From NCBI GenBank assembly GCA_934539295.1, contig CAKTCN010000003.1, forward strand, positions 1-64,000: a stretch of 64,000 bases of DNA, given 5' to 3'. The notes under the pieces were generated by a model. The model did not search any database. It had not been told where the DNA came from and saw only the letters and a list, made by a program, of their open reading frames with translations. The position numbers and the translations under genes were made by a program. Positions 9,652 through 17,890 of the stretch are shown here, one piece after another; position 1 is the stretch's first letter, and the number at the start of each line of letters is the position of its first letter. The DNA is from an uncultured Allosphingosinicella sp. (GTDB lineage Bacteria; Pseudomonadota; Alphaproteobacteria; Sphingomonadales; Sphingomonadaceae).

Positions 9652-10761
9652 TTAGATGAAGCGCTCCAACTGAACCAACACCCTTGAGGCGACGTCATCC
9701 CATCTGTACTCCCCGGCACGCGCCCAGCCTTTTTGCCGAAGCTGTTCCCGCAACTCTGGGCTTTCGGCAACGTCGTCGATCGCGCGCGCAATGGCTGACT
9801 CATCAAAGGGATCGAAGTAGAGAGGTGCGTCGCCGCCCACCTCGGGGATCGAAGCCGCACGCGCTGCTATCACCGGACTGCCGCATGCCATCGCCTCCAG
9901 CGCAGGAAAGCCGAACCCTTCGTAGATGGATGGGAAGATGAAGGCTTGCGCATGCTGGTAGAGCGTCTTCAGCTCCTCGTCGGAAACAGGACCTGCGACG
10001 ATTACATGATAGGAGAGCCCGCTAAGACTTCCGACCTCGGAAAACACGGATTCATTCACGCCGCCTACGATAACCAAGCGCATTTTTTCTCGCGACTGCG
10101 CTCTGTTAAACGCCTCTAGCAGACGCGCAAAATTCTTAGTGGGATTGGCGCTGCCGACCGCTAGAAGGTAGGGTTCGGTCTCGAGCACTAAGCGCTTGAG
10201 GATGCTAAGATCCTCACCCATTCGGCCGATATGATCCACGCCCGCTCCGACCCATGTGAACGGTGCGTCAGAGCCGAAAATCGCCTCAAAACGTTTCATG
10301 GAATATCGTGAAGAAACCAGTATTGTGCAAGCCGTCCTGCTCAGGGTGCGGAAGGCGAAACGATACCAGCGTCGGAACCTAGCGGTGTAGGCTTCGGGAT
10401 GATCGAAGATCGCTGCATCATGGATGGTGGCGATCTGGTGCCGGTGAAGCAGCGGTGCAGTTCCTCCTATGTTGAGAAGCAGACCGCAGCGCGCTCGCCA
10501 AGGCAGGAGAGTTTGTTCCCACAGATGAAGATTGCGTGTGCCGGGAAGCTCCACCACGTCGATGTTTGCCATCTGCGCTACCGGCGTGCCGGCAGGAACC
10601 AGCAGCACCGGACGCCCTATCCTGCGTCCGGTTGGCAGCAGCCGATCCATAGCATTCAGTAGTTCGCGTCCGAAGCGCTGAACGCCGGTAATCCGCTGCG
10701 CAAGGAACTTTCCGTTGATGTAGACGAGCCGCTGGGAGGTGCCGCTTTCAGGCTCAGGCAT
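9652..10761 (-). CDS. GT4-family glycosyltransferase
   Basis: A 369-residue GT4 enzyme. The opening LVYINGKFLAQRITGVQRFGRELL resembles the two paralogues at the left end (TGIQRVVREL) but is more diverged. Later motifs are LLAVGSANPTKNFARLLEAF and the donor site IYEGFGFPALEAMACGSPVIA (E-x7-E). Its start overlaps the upstream membrane-protein gene by 8 bases, so it is the last gene of the leftward 13.2-to-9.65 kb unit. Probably acts at the cytoplasmic membrane in repeat-unit synthesis. Confidence 0.9.
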   Translation of the reverse strand: MPEPESGTSQRLVYINGKFLAQRITGVQRFGRELLNAMDRLLPTGRRIGRPVLLVPAGTPVAQMANIDVVELPGTRNLHLWEQTLLPWRARCGLLLNIGGTAPLLHRHQIATIHDAAIFDHPEAYTARFRRWYRFAFRTLSRTACTILVSSRYSMKRFEAIFGSDAPFTWVGAGVDHIGRMGEDLSILKRLVLETEPYLLAVGSANPTKNFARLLEAFNRAQSREKMRLVIVGGVNESVFSEVGSLSGLSYHVIVAGPVSDEELKTLYQHAQAFIFPSIYEGFGFPALEAMACGSPVIAARAASIPEVGGDAPLYFDPFDESAIARAIDDVAESPELREQLRQKGWARAGEYRWDDVASRVLVQLERFI

Positions 10762-12013
10762 CGATCAGCACCTGCGACTTCTTTCGGTCGCTGAAGATGA
10801 ACCAGAATGACGCGGTCAGCAACACCGTTGTGCCAGTGAAGTAGTTTGTACCGCGTGCAAATATCTCAATGATACTGCCGTAGATAGATGAGTAGGCAAG
10901 AACGTAGCTAGGCGACAATGTGATTTGGCCCGCCGCCGATTGGCGTAAGCGCCATGCCGCCTTGACTGCATAGAACGTAACTGCTGCGATGATGGTAGCG
11001 CCGATCACGCCTAGCTCACTCGTGATCTTGGCAAAGAGGAAACCGCCATCCAGAATGTTCACGTCGAACCCCATAAGGCGGAAAATCTGATAGGAAGCTG
11101 GCACGTTGGTATAAGCAACACCTAATTGCTGGTACCCGATTCCCCAGCCGAACGAGTTCCTCATCGACTCTTCGATCAACTGCCATCCCTGAACGTAGAC
11201 AAGTGCTGTGAGATTGTCTGACGAGGCCGAAAGCTCTAGTCGCTCCTGAAAGTAGCTAATATCGACCAGGGTGAATGCGGCCCCGGCTACGAAGAGCGCT
11301 ACGATAAGCCGTAGGGTGCGAAGGCTGACCGCAGCGGCCATCAGACAGACAGCAAGCATTGTGAGGTTGCTGACGATGAGGGACGCGGCAAGCATTGATG
11401 CCAACCATATGATCCGCATGGTGTTGCCTGCACGAACGCAGGTGTAGATCAAGATCGGAGCAGCAGTGAATGCCAGGAAAGACGGCTCCGTGAACGGAAA
11501 GGTGGGCTTGGGCGTAAACTGAGCGGAGGGTGGCTGTATGCTCAGGGCGCTGAAGATCAACGAAATTGCCATGACCCATCGCCCGATGGCAATGGCCCGG
11601 TCCATAGATGCCGCGTTAGTGAAGAAGTACAAATTCCGGACAAGAGGCGATATCGCGAACGCCAGACCAAGGATGACCAGGGACAAGGCTGCTCGCGGTA
11701 TATCCAGCGGTCTGAAGAAGTAGACGGTGAACAAATGAAGGCCGATGGCAACGGTCACTACGACACCGAGGAATATACCGTGACCGTCGTCGGGTCTGCT
11801 TTCGACGAACCCAAGGAAGTAAGCGGCCGCTACCAGCACCAGGGCAATCGACGTTCCGATGGCGAAGGACGACGCCCCGGCCAAATAAGTCAAGCTCGGC
11901 GGAAGAAAAAGAAACAGGCAGAATAGAAAGGGAAGGGTCCACATCGAGTGCGCGGACGCCACGGTGCGTCCGGTATTGTTACCCGTATGCAGCGATGCGG
12001 CTTCAGCGGTCAT
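10754..12013 (-). CDS. Polytopic membrane protein, candidate Wzy polymerase
   Basis: About 419 residues from ATG 12013 (MTAEAASLHTGNN). The open frame extends to 12130, deep inside the upstream gene, and the added residues look like out-of-frame sequence. There are about 10-12 hydrophobic segments and a long polar loop near the middle (ISYFQERLELSASSDNLTALVYVQGWQLIEESMRNSFGWG). The GWGIGYQQLG and SELGVIGA stretches are of the sort found in Wzy/O-antigen polymerases. It lies between glycosyltransferase and TPR-like genes. Polymerase function is inference; a second polymerase/ligase-like gene lies at 16333-17760. Confidence 0.65.
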   Translation of the reverse strand: MTAEAASLHTGNNTGRTVASAHSMWTLPFLFCLFLFLPPSLTYLAGASSFAIGTSIALVLVAAAYFLGFVESRPDDGHGIFLGVVVTVAIGLHLFTVYFFRPLDIPRAALSLVILGLAFAISPLVRNLYFFTNAASMDRAIAIGRWVMAISLIFSALSIQPPSAQFTPKPTFPFTEPSFLAFTAAPILIYTCVRAGNTMRIIWLASMLAASLIVSNLTMLAVCLMAAAVSLRTLRLIVALFVAGAAFTLVDISYFQERLELSASSDNLTALVYVQGWQLIEESMRNSFGWGIGYQQLGVAYTNVPASYQIFRLMGFDVNILDGGFLFAKITSELGVIGATIIAAVTFYAVKAAWRLRQSAAGQITLSPSYVLAYSSIYGSIIEIFARGTNYFTGTTVLLTASFWFIFSDRKKSQVLIDA

Positions 12014-13223
12014 TGGCGATGGGCCTAATTTCGACTGAATGCACCCAAGCGGACGTTGTGTCACCGCCAGAAGACGGAACCATTTCGATCGTGAGCCTTT
12101 GGAATTCGCAATTGCCCTGCGGTATCGCAAACGCGACGCTAGCTCGGTCTTCGCGGCCGGCAGTGAGCGACGCCTTATAGCGCATTACCAGCGCTGCTGG
12201 TTCAGCCGAACAGTTGATGGCGAACACCAACTCGCCGTCTACAAGATCTTCGGCGCCCGTTAGCACTGCCGAAAACGTATACCGGCCCGCGCTCAGCTTA
12301 AGGCTCTGGCGCGCCACACGCCCCCCCGCTCCTGCGGAACTCGAGACGTACAATGCCATCGCGTTTGTCCTGGAACTGATCTCCCGAACAGCCGAGAGGT
12401 CACCCTCTTCTAGCAGCGCCCACTCGAATTCCGGCATGTCCCCAGGGGCGTAGAAGCGTCCATCTCTCACCAGATTGCGTGCTCGCTCGAGACCTACGGC
12501 ATGTTCGTAAAGCTGCCAAGCCGCTGCGTATTGGCGACGTTCAACCAACCGCGTGATGAAGTGAGCGAGTAGATCTCGGTCGCGCCTGAGATTGAGCGCT
12601 GAAGCTGCCAGCTTTGCCTTGGAGGGCGCATGATTACCCTCGTCCGCGAGCCTGCTCATAAAAGTCCTTCTCCATGGCGGATCTGCCGAAAGCAACGCCT
12701 GCAGCGCCATAGTTACTTCCGGTTCCGACGATGCCGCGATCAGGATCGGATAGAGTAAGTGCCCGGAGGACGCGGAGGTGCGAAGGGCATGATCGTAGTG
12801 GCGCAAGGCTCCATTCACGCGCCCAGCTGCTGCCTCATGCTCGATCAACCATAATTCAGTCGGCACATTGCGGCGCGACAGCCGCTCAGCGGCTACCATA
12901 TTCGCCAACGCATCTCGCTCGCGCCCGGCATAGTCGGCGATCAGCGCCAGCGTTGTAAGTGCTGTGACGTTCACAACCTCGCGCTTATATGCTCTTTGTG
13001 ACAGATCTTGCGCGAAGCGAATGTCCTGTTCGTGCTTACTCGTAAGTACACGACTATATGCCAATTGCGCCTGGGCACCTGCATGCCATGGCGCGAAGCG
13101 CAACGCCAATTCGGGTCGCCGGGCGGCGGCGATCTCCGCCAGCGTGACGCTGAGCGACAGCCAAAGGGCAAAGATGGCGGCAGCGAAGCCAAGGACGATA
13201 CGTATAGGTGCGACCCGCTTCAC
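12003..13223 (-). CDS. Membrane-anchored TPR-like protein of EPS clusters
   Basis: A 406-residue protein with one N-terminal signal-anchor helix (IRIVLGFAAAIFALWLSLSVTLA). A long alpha-helical region follows (about residues 45-250) with TPR-like spacing of Ala/Leu/Tyr. The C-terminal 130 residues are beta-rich (LKLSAGRYTFSAVLTGAEDL), resembling a jelly-roll carbohydrate-binding fold. This suggests a periplasmic scaffold that touches the polymer during polymerisation or export, but I know of no assigned function. The start is GTG 13223 behind GGGGA. It overlaps the next gene by 11 bases and begins the unit. Confidence 0.7.
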   Translation of the reverse strand: MKRVAPIRIVLGFAAAIFALWLSLSVTLAEIAAARRPELALRFAPWHAGAQAQLAYSRVLTSKHEQDIRFAQDLSQRAYKREVVNVTALTTLALIADYAGRERDALANMVAAERLSRRNVPTELWLIEHEAAAGRVNGALRHYDHALRTSASSGHLLYPILIAASSEPEVTMALQALLSADPPWRRTFMSRLADEGNHAPSKAKLAASALNLRRDRDLLAHFITRLVERRQYAAAWQLYEHAVGLERARNLVRDGRFYAPGDMPEFEWALLEEGDLSAVREISSRTNAMALYVSSSAGAGGRVARQSLKLSAGRYTFSAVLTGAEDLVDGELVFAINCSAEPAALVMRYKASLTAGREDRASVAFAIPQGNCEFQRLTIEMVPSSGGDTTSAWVHSVEIRPIANDR

Positions 13224-13365
13224 TAGTCCCCGCGATCTTGGATCATGCTTTCCAGTCTCTTCGGCTAGCGGTTTAACTCACCGATGACCGCCTTCTTCCC
13301 AAAAGGCCAGAAAACCAGGCAAACCGCCATTTAGCTCTAGTCATCTCTCCAGAGACGATCAGCGC
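13224..13365. promoter_or_regulatory. Intergenic gap upstream of the TPR-like/polymerase/GT unit
   Basis: About 142 bases lie between two leftward genes, longer than any other gap inside this leftward series, so a separate promoter for the unit ending at 9652 is plausible. I see no clear -35/-10 pair and no strong hairpin. Confidence 0.35.
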
Positions 13366-15567
13366 CTAAGTTGCGGCATTTTGCGCCAACCCATAGCCAT
13401 AACCATACTCATAGCCATACTGTGATTTCTTGGCCTCGAATTTCGTTACGATCGTACCCACCAGTTGAGTGTTGGTGGTACGAAGCCGGGCGAGAGCCAC
13501 CTGCGCTGTGCGGATCTTCGTACCATGCGACTCAATAACGAAAACCGTAGCTTCTACCCGGCTGGCGATCAGCGGAGCGTCCGCCAATCCCATGATCGGC
13601 GGTGCGTCTATAACAACGTGATCGTAGAGCTTCAGAAGCTCCGCGAGCAGCTTCTCGACACGCGGGCTGGATAGAAGCTCGGCAGCGCTCGGCGGCTGGG
13701 GCCCAGCGACCATTACATGCAAGCTATCAAGTGAGGTCGCCTGGATGAGCGATAAGATATCATCGGTTCCAGACAGGTAATTGCTAACGCCGCGATCATT
13801 GCTCAGGCCCATCAGATGATGAGCAGAAGGCGACCTAAGGTCCACGTCCACCAACAGCACCTTGCGGCCGGCACGCGCAAGCGAGTGAGCAATCGCATAG
13901 GTACTGGTGCTCTTGCCTTCAGCCGGGCGCGTGCTGGTTACCGCTATCGATTGCGGGAACCCGTGGTCGGTGGTGAACGCAAGATTGGTCTGAACAGAGA
14001 AGTATGCCTCAGCCAGCGCCGACTTGCGGTCATTAAGCGAAGCCACTGGGTCACCGCTCCGCACCTTTGGCACAACGCCGAGTAATGGAATCCCGAGGGC
14101 GCCCTCCACCTCTGACGGATCCGCGATTCCTTCGTCGATCTGGTCGAGCATCAGCGCAAGTCCTACGCCGATTGCCAAACCGCCGATCAGTGCCACCAGC
14201 ATATTGACGATGAGGTTAGGGCTGGACGGGATCCGCGATGCCGCGGGCGGGTCGACGATCGAGATGTTGTTGACCCCGATGCCTCCTGCGATGCCTACTT
14301 CCTTGTAACGCTGCAAAAGGGCGTCGTAGAGTTGGCGATTGGTGTCAGCATCACGCTGCAGCATGCCATAGCGGATGCTCCGCGTGCGAAGGTCGAGCAA
14401 GCTATTCTTTAACCCGCTTACCTGGCTTCTCAGTTGCGCCTCGCGCGCCGCAGCCGCCTCGAACGCAGACCTCAGCGAGGAACCCACACGCGCTTCCTCG
14501 CGCGAGATCGAGCGGTCCAATTGCTCGATCTGGACGGCAAGTTGCCTGGCAAGAGGATATCCTGGCTCAAACTGCGACTGTAAGCGCGCATAATCCGACG
14601 CAAGCTCCGCGCGTCGTTGCCGTAGCGCTGTTATGGCCGAATTCTCAAGCGCCTCGGTGACGGATCCGCTATTCTCGCCAAGACGACTTTGTGCGCGGAC
14701 GCGATCGGCCGTGGCCTGACTCAGCTCGCGGTTGAGCACGGCTAGATCTTCCGCTACGAGCGAACGCTCCCCGGAAAGCCCCCCCGGGGACGAGGGCGTT
14801 CCCGAGGGAAGGCTGACGATGCCCTGACTGCCCGCATACTGTACGACCTGCCGCTCCGACTGGTCGAGACGGGTTCGAAGCTGCTGCAGCCGCTGTTCCA
14901 AGAACCGCCGAGCATACGTAGTCGCGTCAAACCTGCGCTCTAAAGTCTCTGCGATGAAGTCTCGAGTCCAAAGATCCACCACCTTACGCGAAAATTCCGC
15001 ATCTGGGCTGGTGAAGCTGATCTCCACCAGCCGAGAGAGACGCTCCGGCGTGATATCGATATTCTCGAGAAGAATACTGCCTGCCTTGCGCACTCGCTCA
15101 TCTCGGGTAGCGACGCTTGCATTCGGACGATTCTGCGAGAACCACAGCTCGGCTTCCGGCGCGCCGAACATTTCATAGAACGCTTGACTGTCCTGCAGCT
15201 TAAGATCCGCGGCCACTCGCTCGGCAAGCGACTGCGCCTTGAGCAGACCGTATTGAGTTTGATAAAACTCAAGATCTGTCGGGTTAGACTCCTGCTTCAC
15301 GCTCTGCACGTTCACGATACGATCGTTCTCGCGCTGAATCTCGATGGTCGCCGTGGACGTGTATTTCGGCGTCATCAGCATCGTTATGATAAGCCCAGCC
15401 ACCAAGGCCAGCACAGTGGCGCCAATGATCACCCACTTCCGCCGTCGCACGATGGCGAAATAATGCACCAGCAGCGTGGGCGCGGCCGCCCCAGAGCCGA
15501 GTCCATTCGAATCGATCGGGAGCGGCGAAATCAGAGCTCCGCTCCGCCTGAAGGCCATTTTGTTCAT
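13366..15567 (-). CDS. Wzc-like polysaccharide co-polymerase / BY-kinase
   Basis: A 733-residue inner-membrane protein controlling chain length and export. The N-terminal Wzz domain has a first membrane helix at about 45-65 and a second at about 452-474, with a long coiled-coil periplasmic segment between them (about 200-400). The cytoplasmic BY-kinase domain shows Walker A (TSTRPAEGKSTST, 544-556), Walker A' (VLLVDVDLRSP, 570-580) and Walker B (VVIDAPP, 651-657). The tail carries five alternating tyrosines, Y717, 719, 721, 723 and 725, as the autophosphorylation cluster. It lies 4 bases after the wza-like gene. No cognate low-molecular-weight phosphatase (Wzb) is in the window. Confidence 0.93.
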   Translation of the reverse strand: MNKMAFRRSGALISPLPIDSNGLGSGAAAPTLLVHYFAIVRRRKWVIIGATVLALVAGLIITMLMTPKYTSTATIEIQRENDRIVNVQSVKQESNPTDLEFYQTQYGLLKAQSLAERVAADLKLQDSQAFYEMFGAPEAELWFSQNRPNASVATRDERVRKAGSILLENIDITPERLSRLVEISFTSPDAEFSRKVVDLWTRDFIAETLERRFDATTYARRFLEQRLQQLRTRLDQSERQVVQYAGSQGIVSLPSGTPSSPGGLSGERSLVAEDLAVLNRELSQATADRVRAQSRLGENSGSVTEALENSAITALRQRRAELASDYARLQSQFEPGYPLARQLAVQIEQLDRSISREEARVGSSLRSAFEAAAAREAQLRSQVSGLKNSLLDLRTRSIRYGMLQRDADTNRQLYDALLQRYKEVGIAGGIGVNNISIVDPPAASRIPSSPNLIVNMLVALIGGLAIGVGLALMLDQIDEGIADPSEVEGALGIPLLGVVPKVRSGDPVASLNDRKSALAEAYFSVQTNLAFTTDHGFPQSIAVTSTRPAEGKSTSTYAIAHSLARAGRKVLLVDVDLRSPSAHHLMGLSNDRGVSNYLSGTDDILSLIQATSLDSLHVMVAGPQPPSAAELLSSPRVEKLLAELLKLYDHVVIDAPPIMGLADAPLIASRVEATVFVIESHGTKIRTAQVALARLRTTNTQLVGTIVTKFEAKKSQYGYEYGYGYGLAQNAAT

Positions 15568-15571
15568 CAGA

Positions 15572-16282
15572 CTACCGTTGAATTAGAGCAATGATCGGGC
15601 CGGTTAACAGGGCACCTGCAGATACCAAACTTTGGAACGTCCGGCGAGCGCTGTCCTCACCCACTAGGACGACGTCATTGGCAAAGACTTCAGGATCTGC
15701 GTACACGCCGCGCCGGATTGATTGCAAATCATAGAGCGCAGCCATCCGCTGCTCTCCGACAGTTCGGAAAATCACGACATGTCGGGTTTTTGCAAACTCG
15801 GTAGTTCCCTTGGCCGTGGCAATTGCGCGCATCAGCGTCATCTGCCCCACCACAGGATAGAGCCCAGGCTCCTCAACTTCCCCGTCTACCGTCACGACCT
15901 GACTGCGTCCAGCGACCAGGTTAACGGCCACCCGAGGATCGCGAACGTAGTTAGCCCTCAACCGGTCGCGCACGATCGCCTCAAGATCCTCCGGCGTCGT
16001 ACCTGACGCCTGCACCGCGCCGATAAGCGGCAAGGCAATGCGGCCAGTCGAGTCAACGGACAAGGTGCCGCCGAGCTCCTCCGCGCCGAACACCTGGATC
16101 GAGAGGTTGTCGCCGGGCCCAATCAGATAGGCACGGTTCGGCTTGAGCGCGTCCACTTCCGCGGGTGGCGGCAGCGATGCGGCATCGAGCACCCGCACGT
16201 TATCACTTCCGACCAGTGGTGCTGGTGTAGAGCACGCCGGCAACGCCATTATCAGAGCTGCCAGCAAAGCATGATCTCGCAT
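15572..16282 (-). CDS. Wza-like outer-membrane polysaccharide export lipoprotein
   Basis: About 236 residues. ATG 16282 is preferred to the adjacent TTG 16285. A lipoprotein signal ends LPACS, with the cysteine near residue 17. A polysaccharide biosynthesis/export (Poly_export) domain follows (YLIGPGDNLSIQVFGAEELGGTLSVD) and then a SLBB-type domain (VTVDGEVEEPGLYPVVGQMTLMRAIATAKG). It is shorter than E. coli Wza but normal for sphingomonad exporters. It forms the outer-membrane channel with the Wzc-like protein encoded just downstream. The C-terminal hydrophobic stretch (LVSAGALLTGPIIAL) may be the membrane helix. Confidence 0.92.
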   Translation of the reverse strand: MRDHALLAALIMALPACSTPAPLVGSDNVRVLDAASLPPPAEVDALKPNRAYLIGPGDNLSIQVFGAEELGGTLSVDSTGRIALPLIGAVQASGTTPEDLEAIVRDRLRANYVRDPRVAVNLVAGRSQVVTVDGEVEEPGLYPVVGQMTLMRAIATAKGTTEFAKTRHVVIFRTVGEQRMAALYDLQSIRRGVYADPEVFANDVVLVGEDSARRTFQSLVSAGALLTGPIIALIQR

Positions 16283-16332
16283 CAAGATTAAGCCTTTGAA
16301 AACGTTTAAGCGCGTGTGGCTGAGGCGCTGGC

Positions 16333-17760
16333 TTAGCGCTCGCCGGCAAAGATGCCAAGTCGCCTACGCTCCGGCGCTTCGGCCGTTCGATCGCCAACTG
16401 CCATGCATAGCCAGCCTACTGCGATGCCGAGCGTAGCGGAAAGAAGCGGCGTACGTAGCGGATAGTCGAGCAAGCTGGCGACCAGCAGGATAACGATAAC
16501 TACAGCGCCGGCCGCTCCATAAGCCTTAACCGCTCCCCTCTCACCAGTCCGAGCCAACGATATAATCCCGGCCGCCAGCCATCCGAGAAACACAAGCAAC
16601 AAGATCAAGGCAGGCAGCCCCCCTGTTGACAGCAATTCCAGCAGATCGTTGTGGGCATGATTGAAAAAGGTCTGGCGAAGATTGCCGTCGAGTTCAAAGC
16701 TTCGAAAGACTGGGTCAAACGTGCCAAAGCCCGTACCCCAAGGGAAGAAGGTCTTCACGATCTCCCAGACCACCGGTATGTTGGACAAGCGCCGCTCGTC
16801 CTCCAAGCCCGTGCCAAGAAGCCTGTTCACCGACTCCGCTCGCGCGAGAATGACTGCCGCCACGACGATCGCGAGAGCGACCAATCCGGCCGCAATCCCT
16901 ATTAGCACCGATCCGCGCGAAGCTCCTTCATGGACACGAGACTGCGCGCGAACGATTGCCCAGGAGAGCAGCATCGCCAGCCCGCCCAAGATTATACCAC
17001 CACGCGAACCTGTGACCAGAATTGCGGGCAGAAGTAGAAGCACCGCTCCAACGGCCAGCCACTGCCGCACACGATTGTTCTCACCAAGCACCCCTCGCGC
17101 CATGCCGGTGCGGGCCGACAATATCCAAAGCACGAGCAGAGGGAACGCGATGACAAGGAACACAGCCTGATGGTTCCGATTGGCAAAGAGTCCCACTGCC
17201 GAGGCTTCGTTGGTTACGCGATAGAAACGTAGAGCGCTGCCTGGGCCCGACGTAAGCTGGGCGATGCCAAGGACGGCGCTCAGGACAATGACGGCGATAA
17301 GGATAGGCAGCAGAGCATATGCGCGCTTACGACCGATCGCCGCCATGCCGATAAGCGTCGCGCTCGGCACCAGCAGCGCCTGCAAGCTGTTCAGCGTGAG
17401 GTCTGGACTAAGGCTGATTGGACGCCATGTCGCACCGACATCGACACCCGCAGCCGTAAATCGACCATGGCCGGGCAGGCTGCTCCAAACAGAAGGGGGT
17501 AGCGGCACCAATTGAACGAGCATGAGCCCCGCTAGGAAGAGCAGCATAAGCAAGGGCGCACGAACCAGTCTCCAGTCGACATGCCCCGGAAGGATGAGCA
17601 TCGCAGTGATACACAGGATCGCCGCTGGACGGACGTAGAGCAAGGACGTGATATCGGCTCTCGCCCCTCCCCCTCCGAGCAGACAGAGAAGCGAAAAGGC
17701 TAGGAAGACGCCCCATCTCGCTGAGTTGCGGTCGTTTGCCCTACTTTTCATTAGACGCAT
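16333..17760 (-). CDS. O-antigen ligase/polymerase family membrane protein
   Basis: A 475-residue protein with about 11-12 membrane segments. It contains the Wzy_C/O-antigen-ligase signature region: GLFANRNHQAVFLVIAFPLL in one helix, a long periplasmic loop, then FNHAHNDLLELLSTGGLPALILLL. The FxNHN/HAHNDxLE pair is characteristic of this superfamily, whose members polymerise or ligate undecaprenyl-linked glycans. It stands immediately upstream of the wza/wzc pair. With 10754-12013 also polymerase-like, which of the two polymerises the repeat unit is unclear. ATG 17760 is used; ATG 17751 is also possible. Confidence 0.85.
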   Translation of the reverse strand: MRLMKSRANDRNSARWGVFLAFSLLCLLGGGGARADITSLLYVRPAAILCITAMLILPGHVDWRLVRAPLLMLLFLAGLMLVQLVPLPPSVWSSLPGHGRFTAAGVDVGATWRPISLSPDLTLNSLQALLVPSATLIGMAAIGRKRAYALLPILIAVIVLSAVLGIAQLTSGPGSALRFYRVTNEASAVGLFANRNHQAVFLVIAFPLLVLWILSARTGMARGVLGENNRVRQWLAVGAVLLLLPAILVTGSRGGIILGGLAMLLSWAIVRAQSRVHEGASRGSVLIGIAAGLVALAIVVAAVILARAESVNRLLGTGLEDERRLSNIPVVWEIVKTFFPWGTGFGTFDPVFRSFELDGNLRQTFFNHAHNDLLELLSTGGLPALILLLVFLGWLAAGIISLARTGERGAVKAYGAAGAVVIVILLVASLLDYPLRTPLLSATLGIAVGWLCMAVGDRTAEAPERRRLGIFAGER

Positions 17761-17890
17761 TTACGCTCACTCCCGCCACGTAATCGGCGACGCATCTTGA
17801 TGAACAATCTTCAGCCGCTCACGTCGCCTAGTCGCCGCACGAGATCAAGGACGAATTGCCCCAGCTACGTAACGACCCGCCTCGTCGACC
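17761..17890. promoter_or_regulatory. Divergent intergenic region, polymerase / sugar transferase
   Basis: About 130 bases between two divergently read genes must carry promoters for the export operon (leftward) and for the priming transferase (rightward). I see GGGAG upstream of the leftward start but no convincing promoter hexamers and no large palindrome. Confidence 0.4.
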
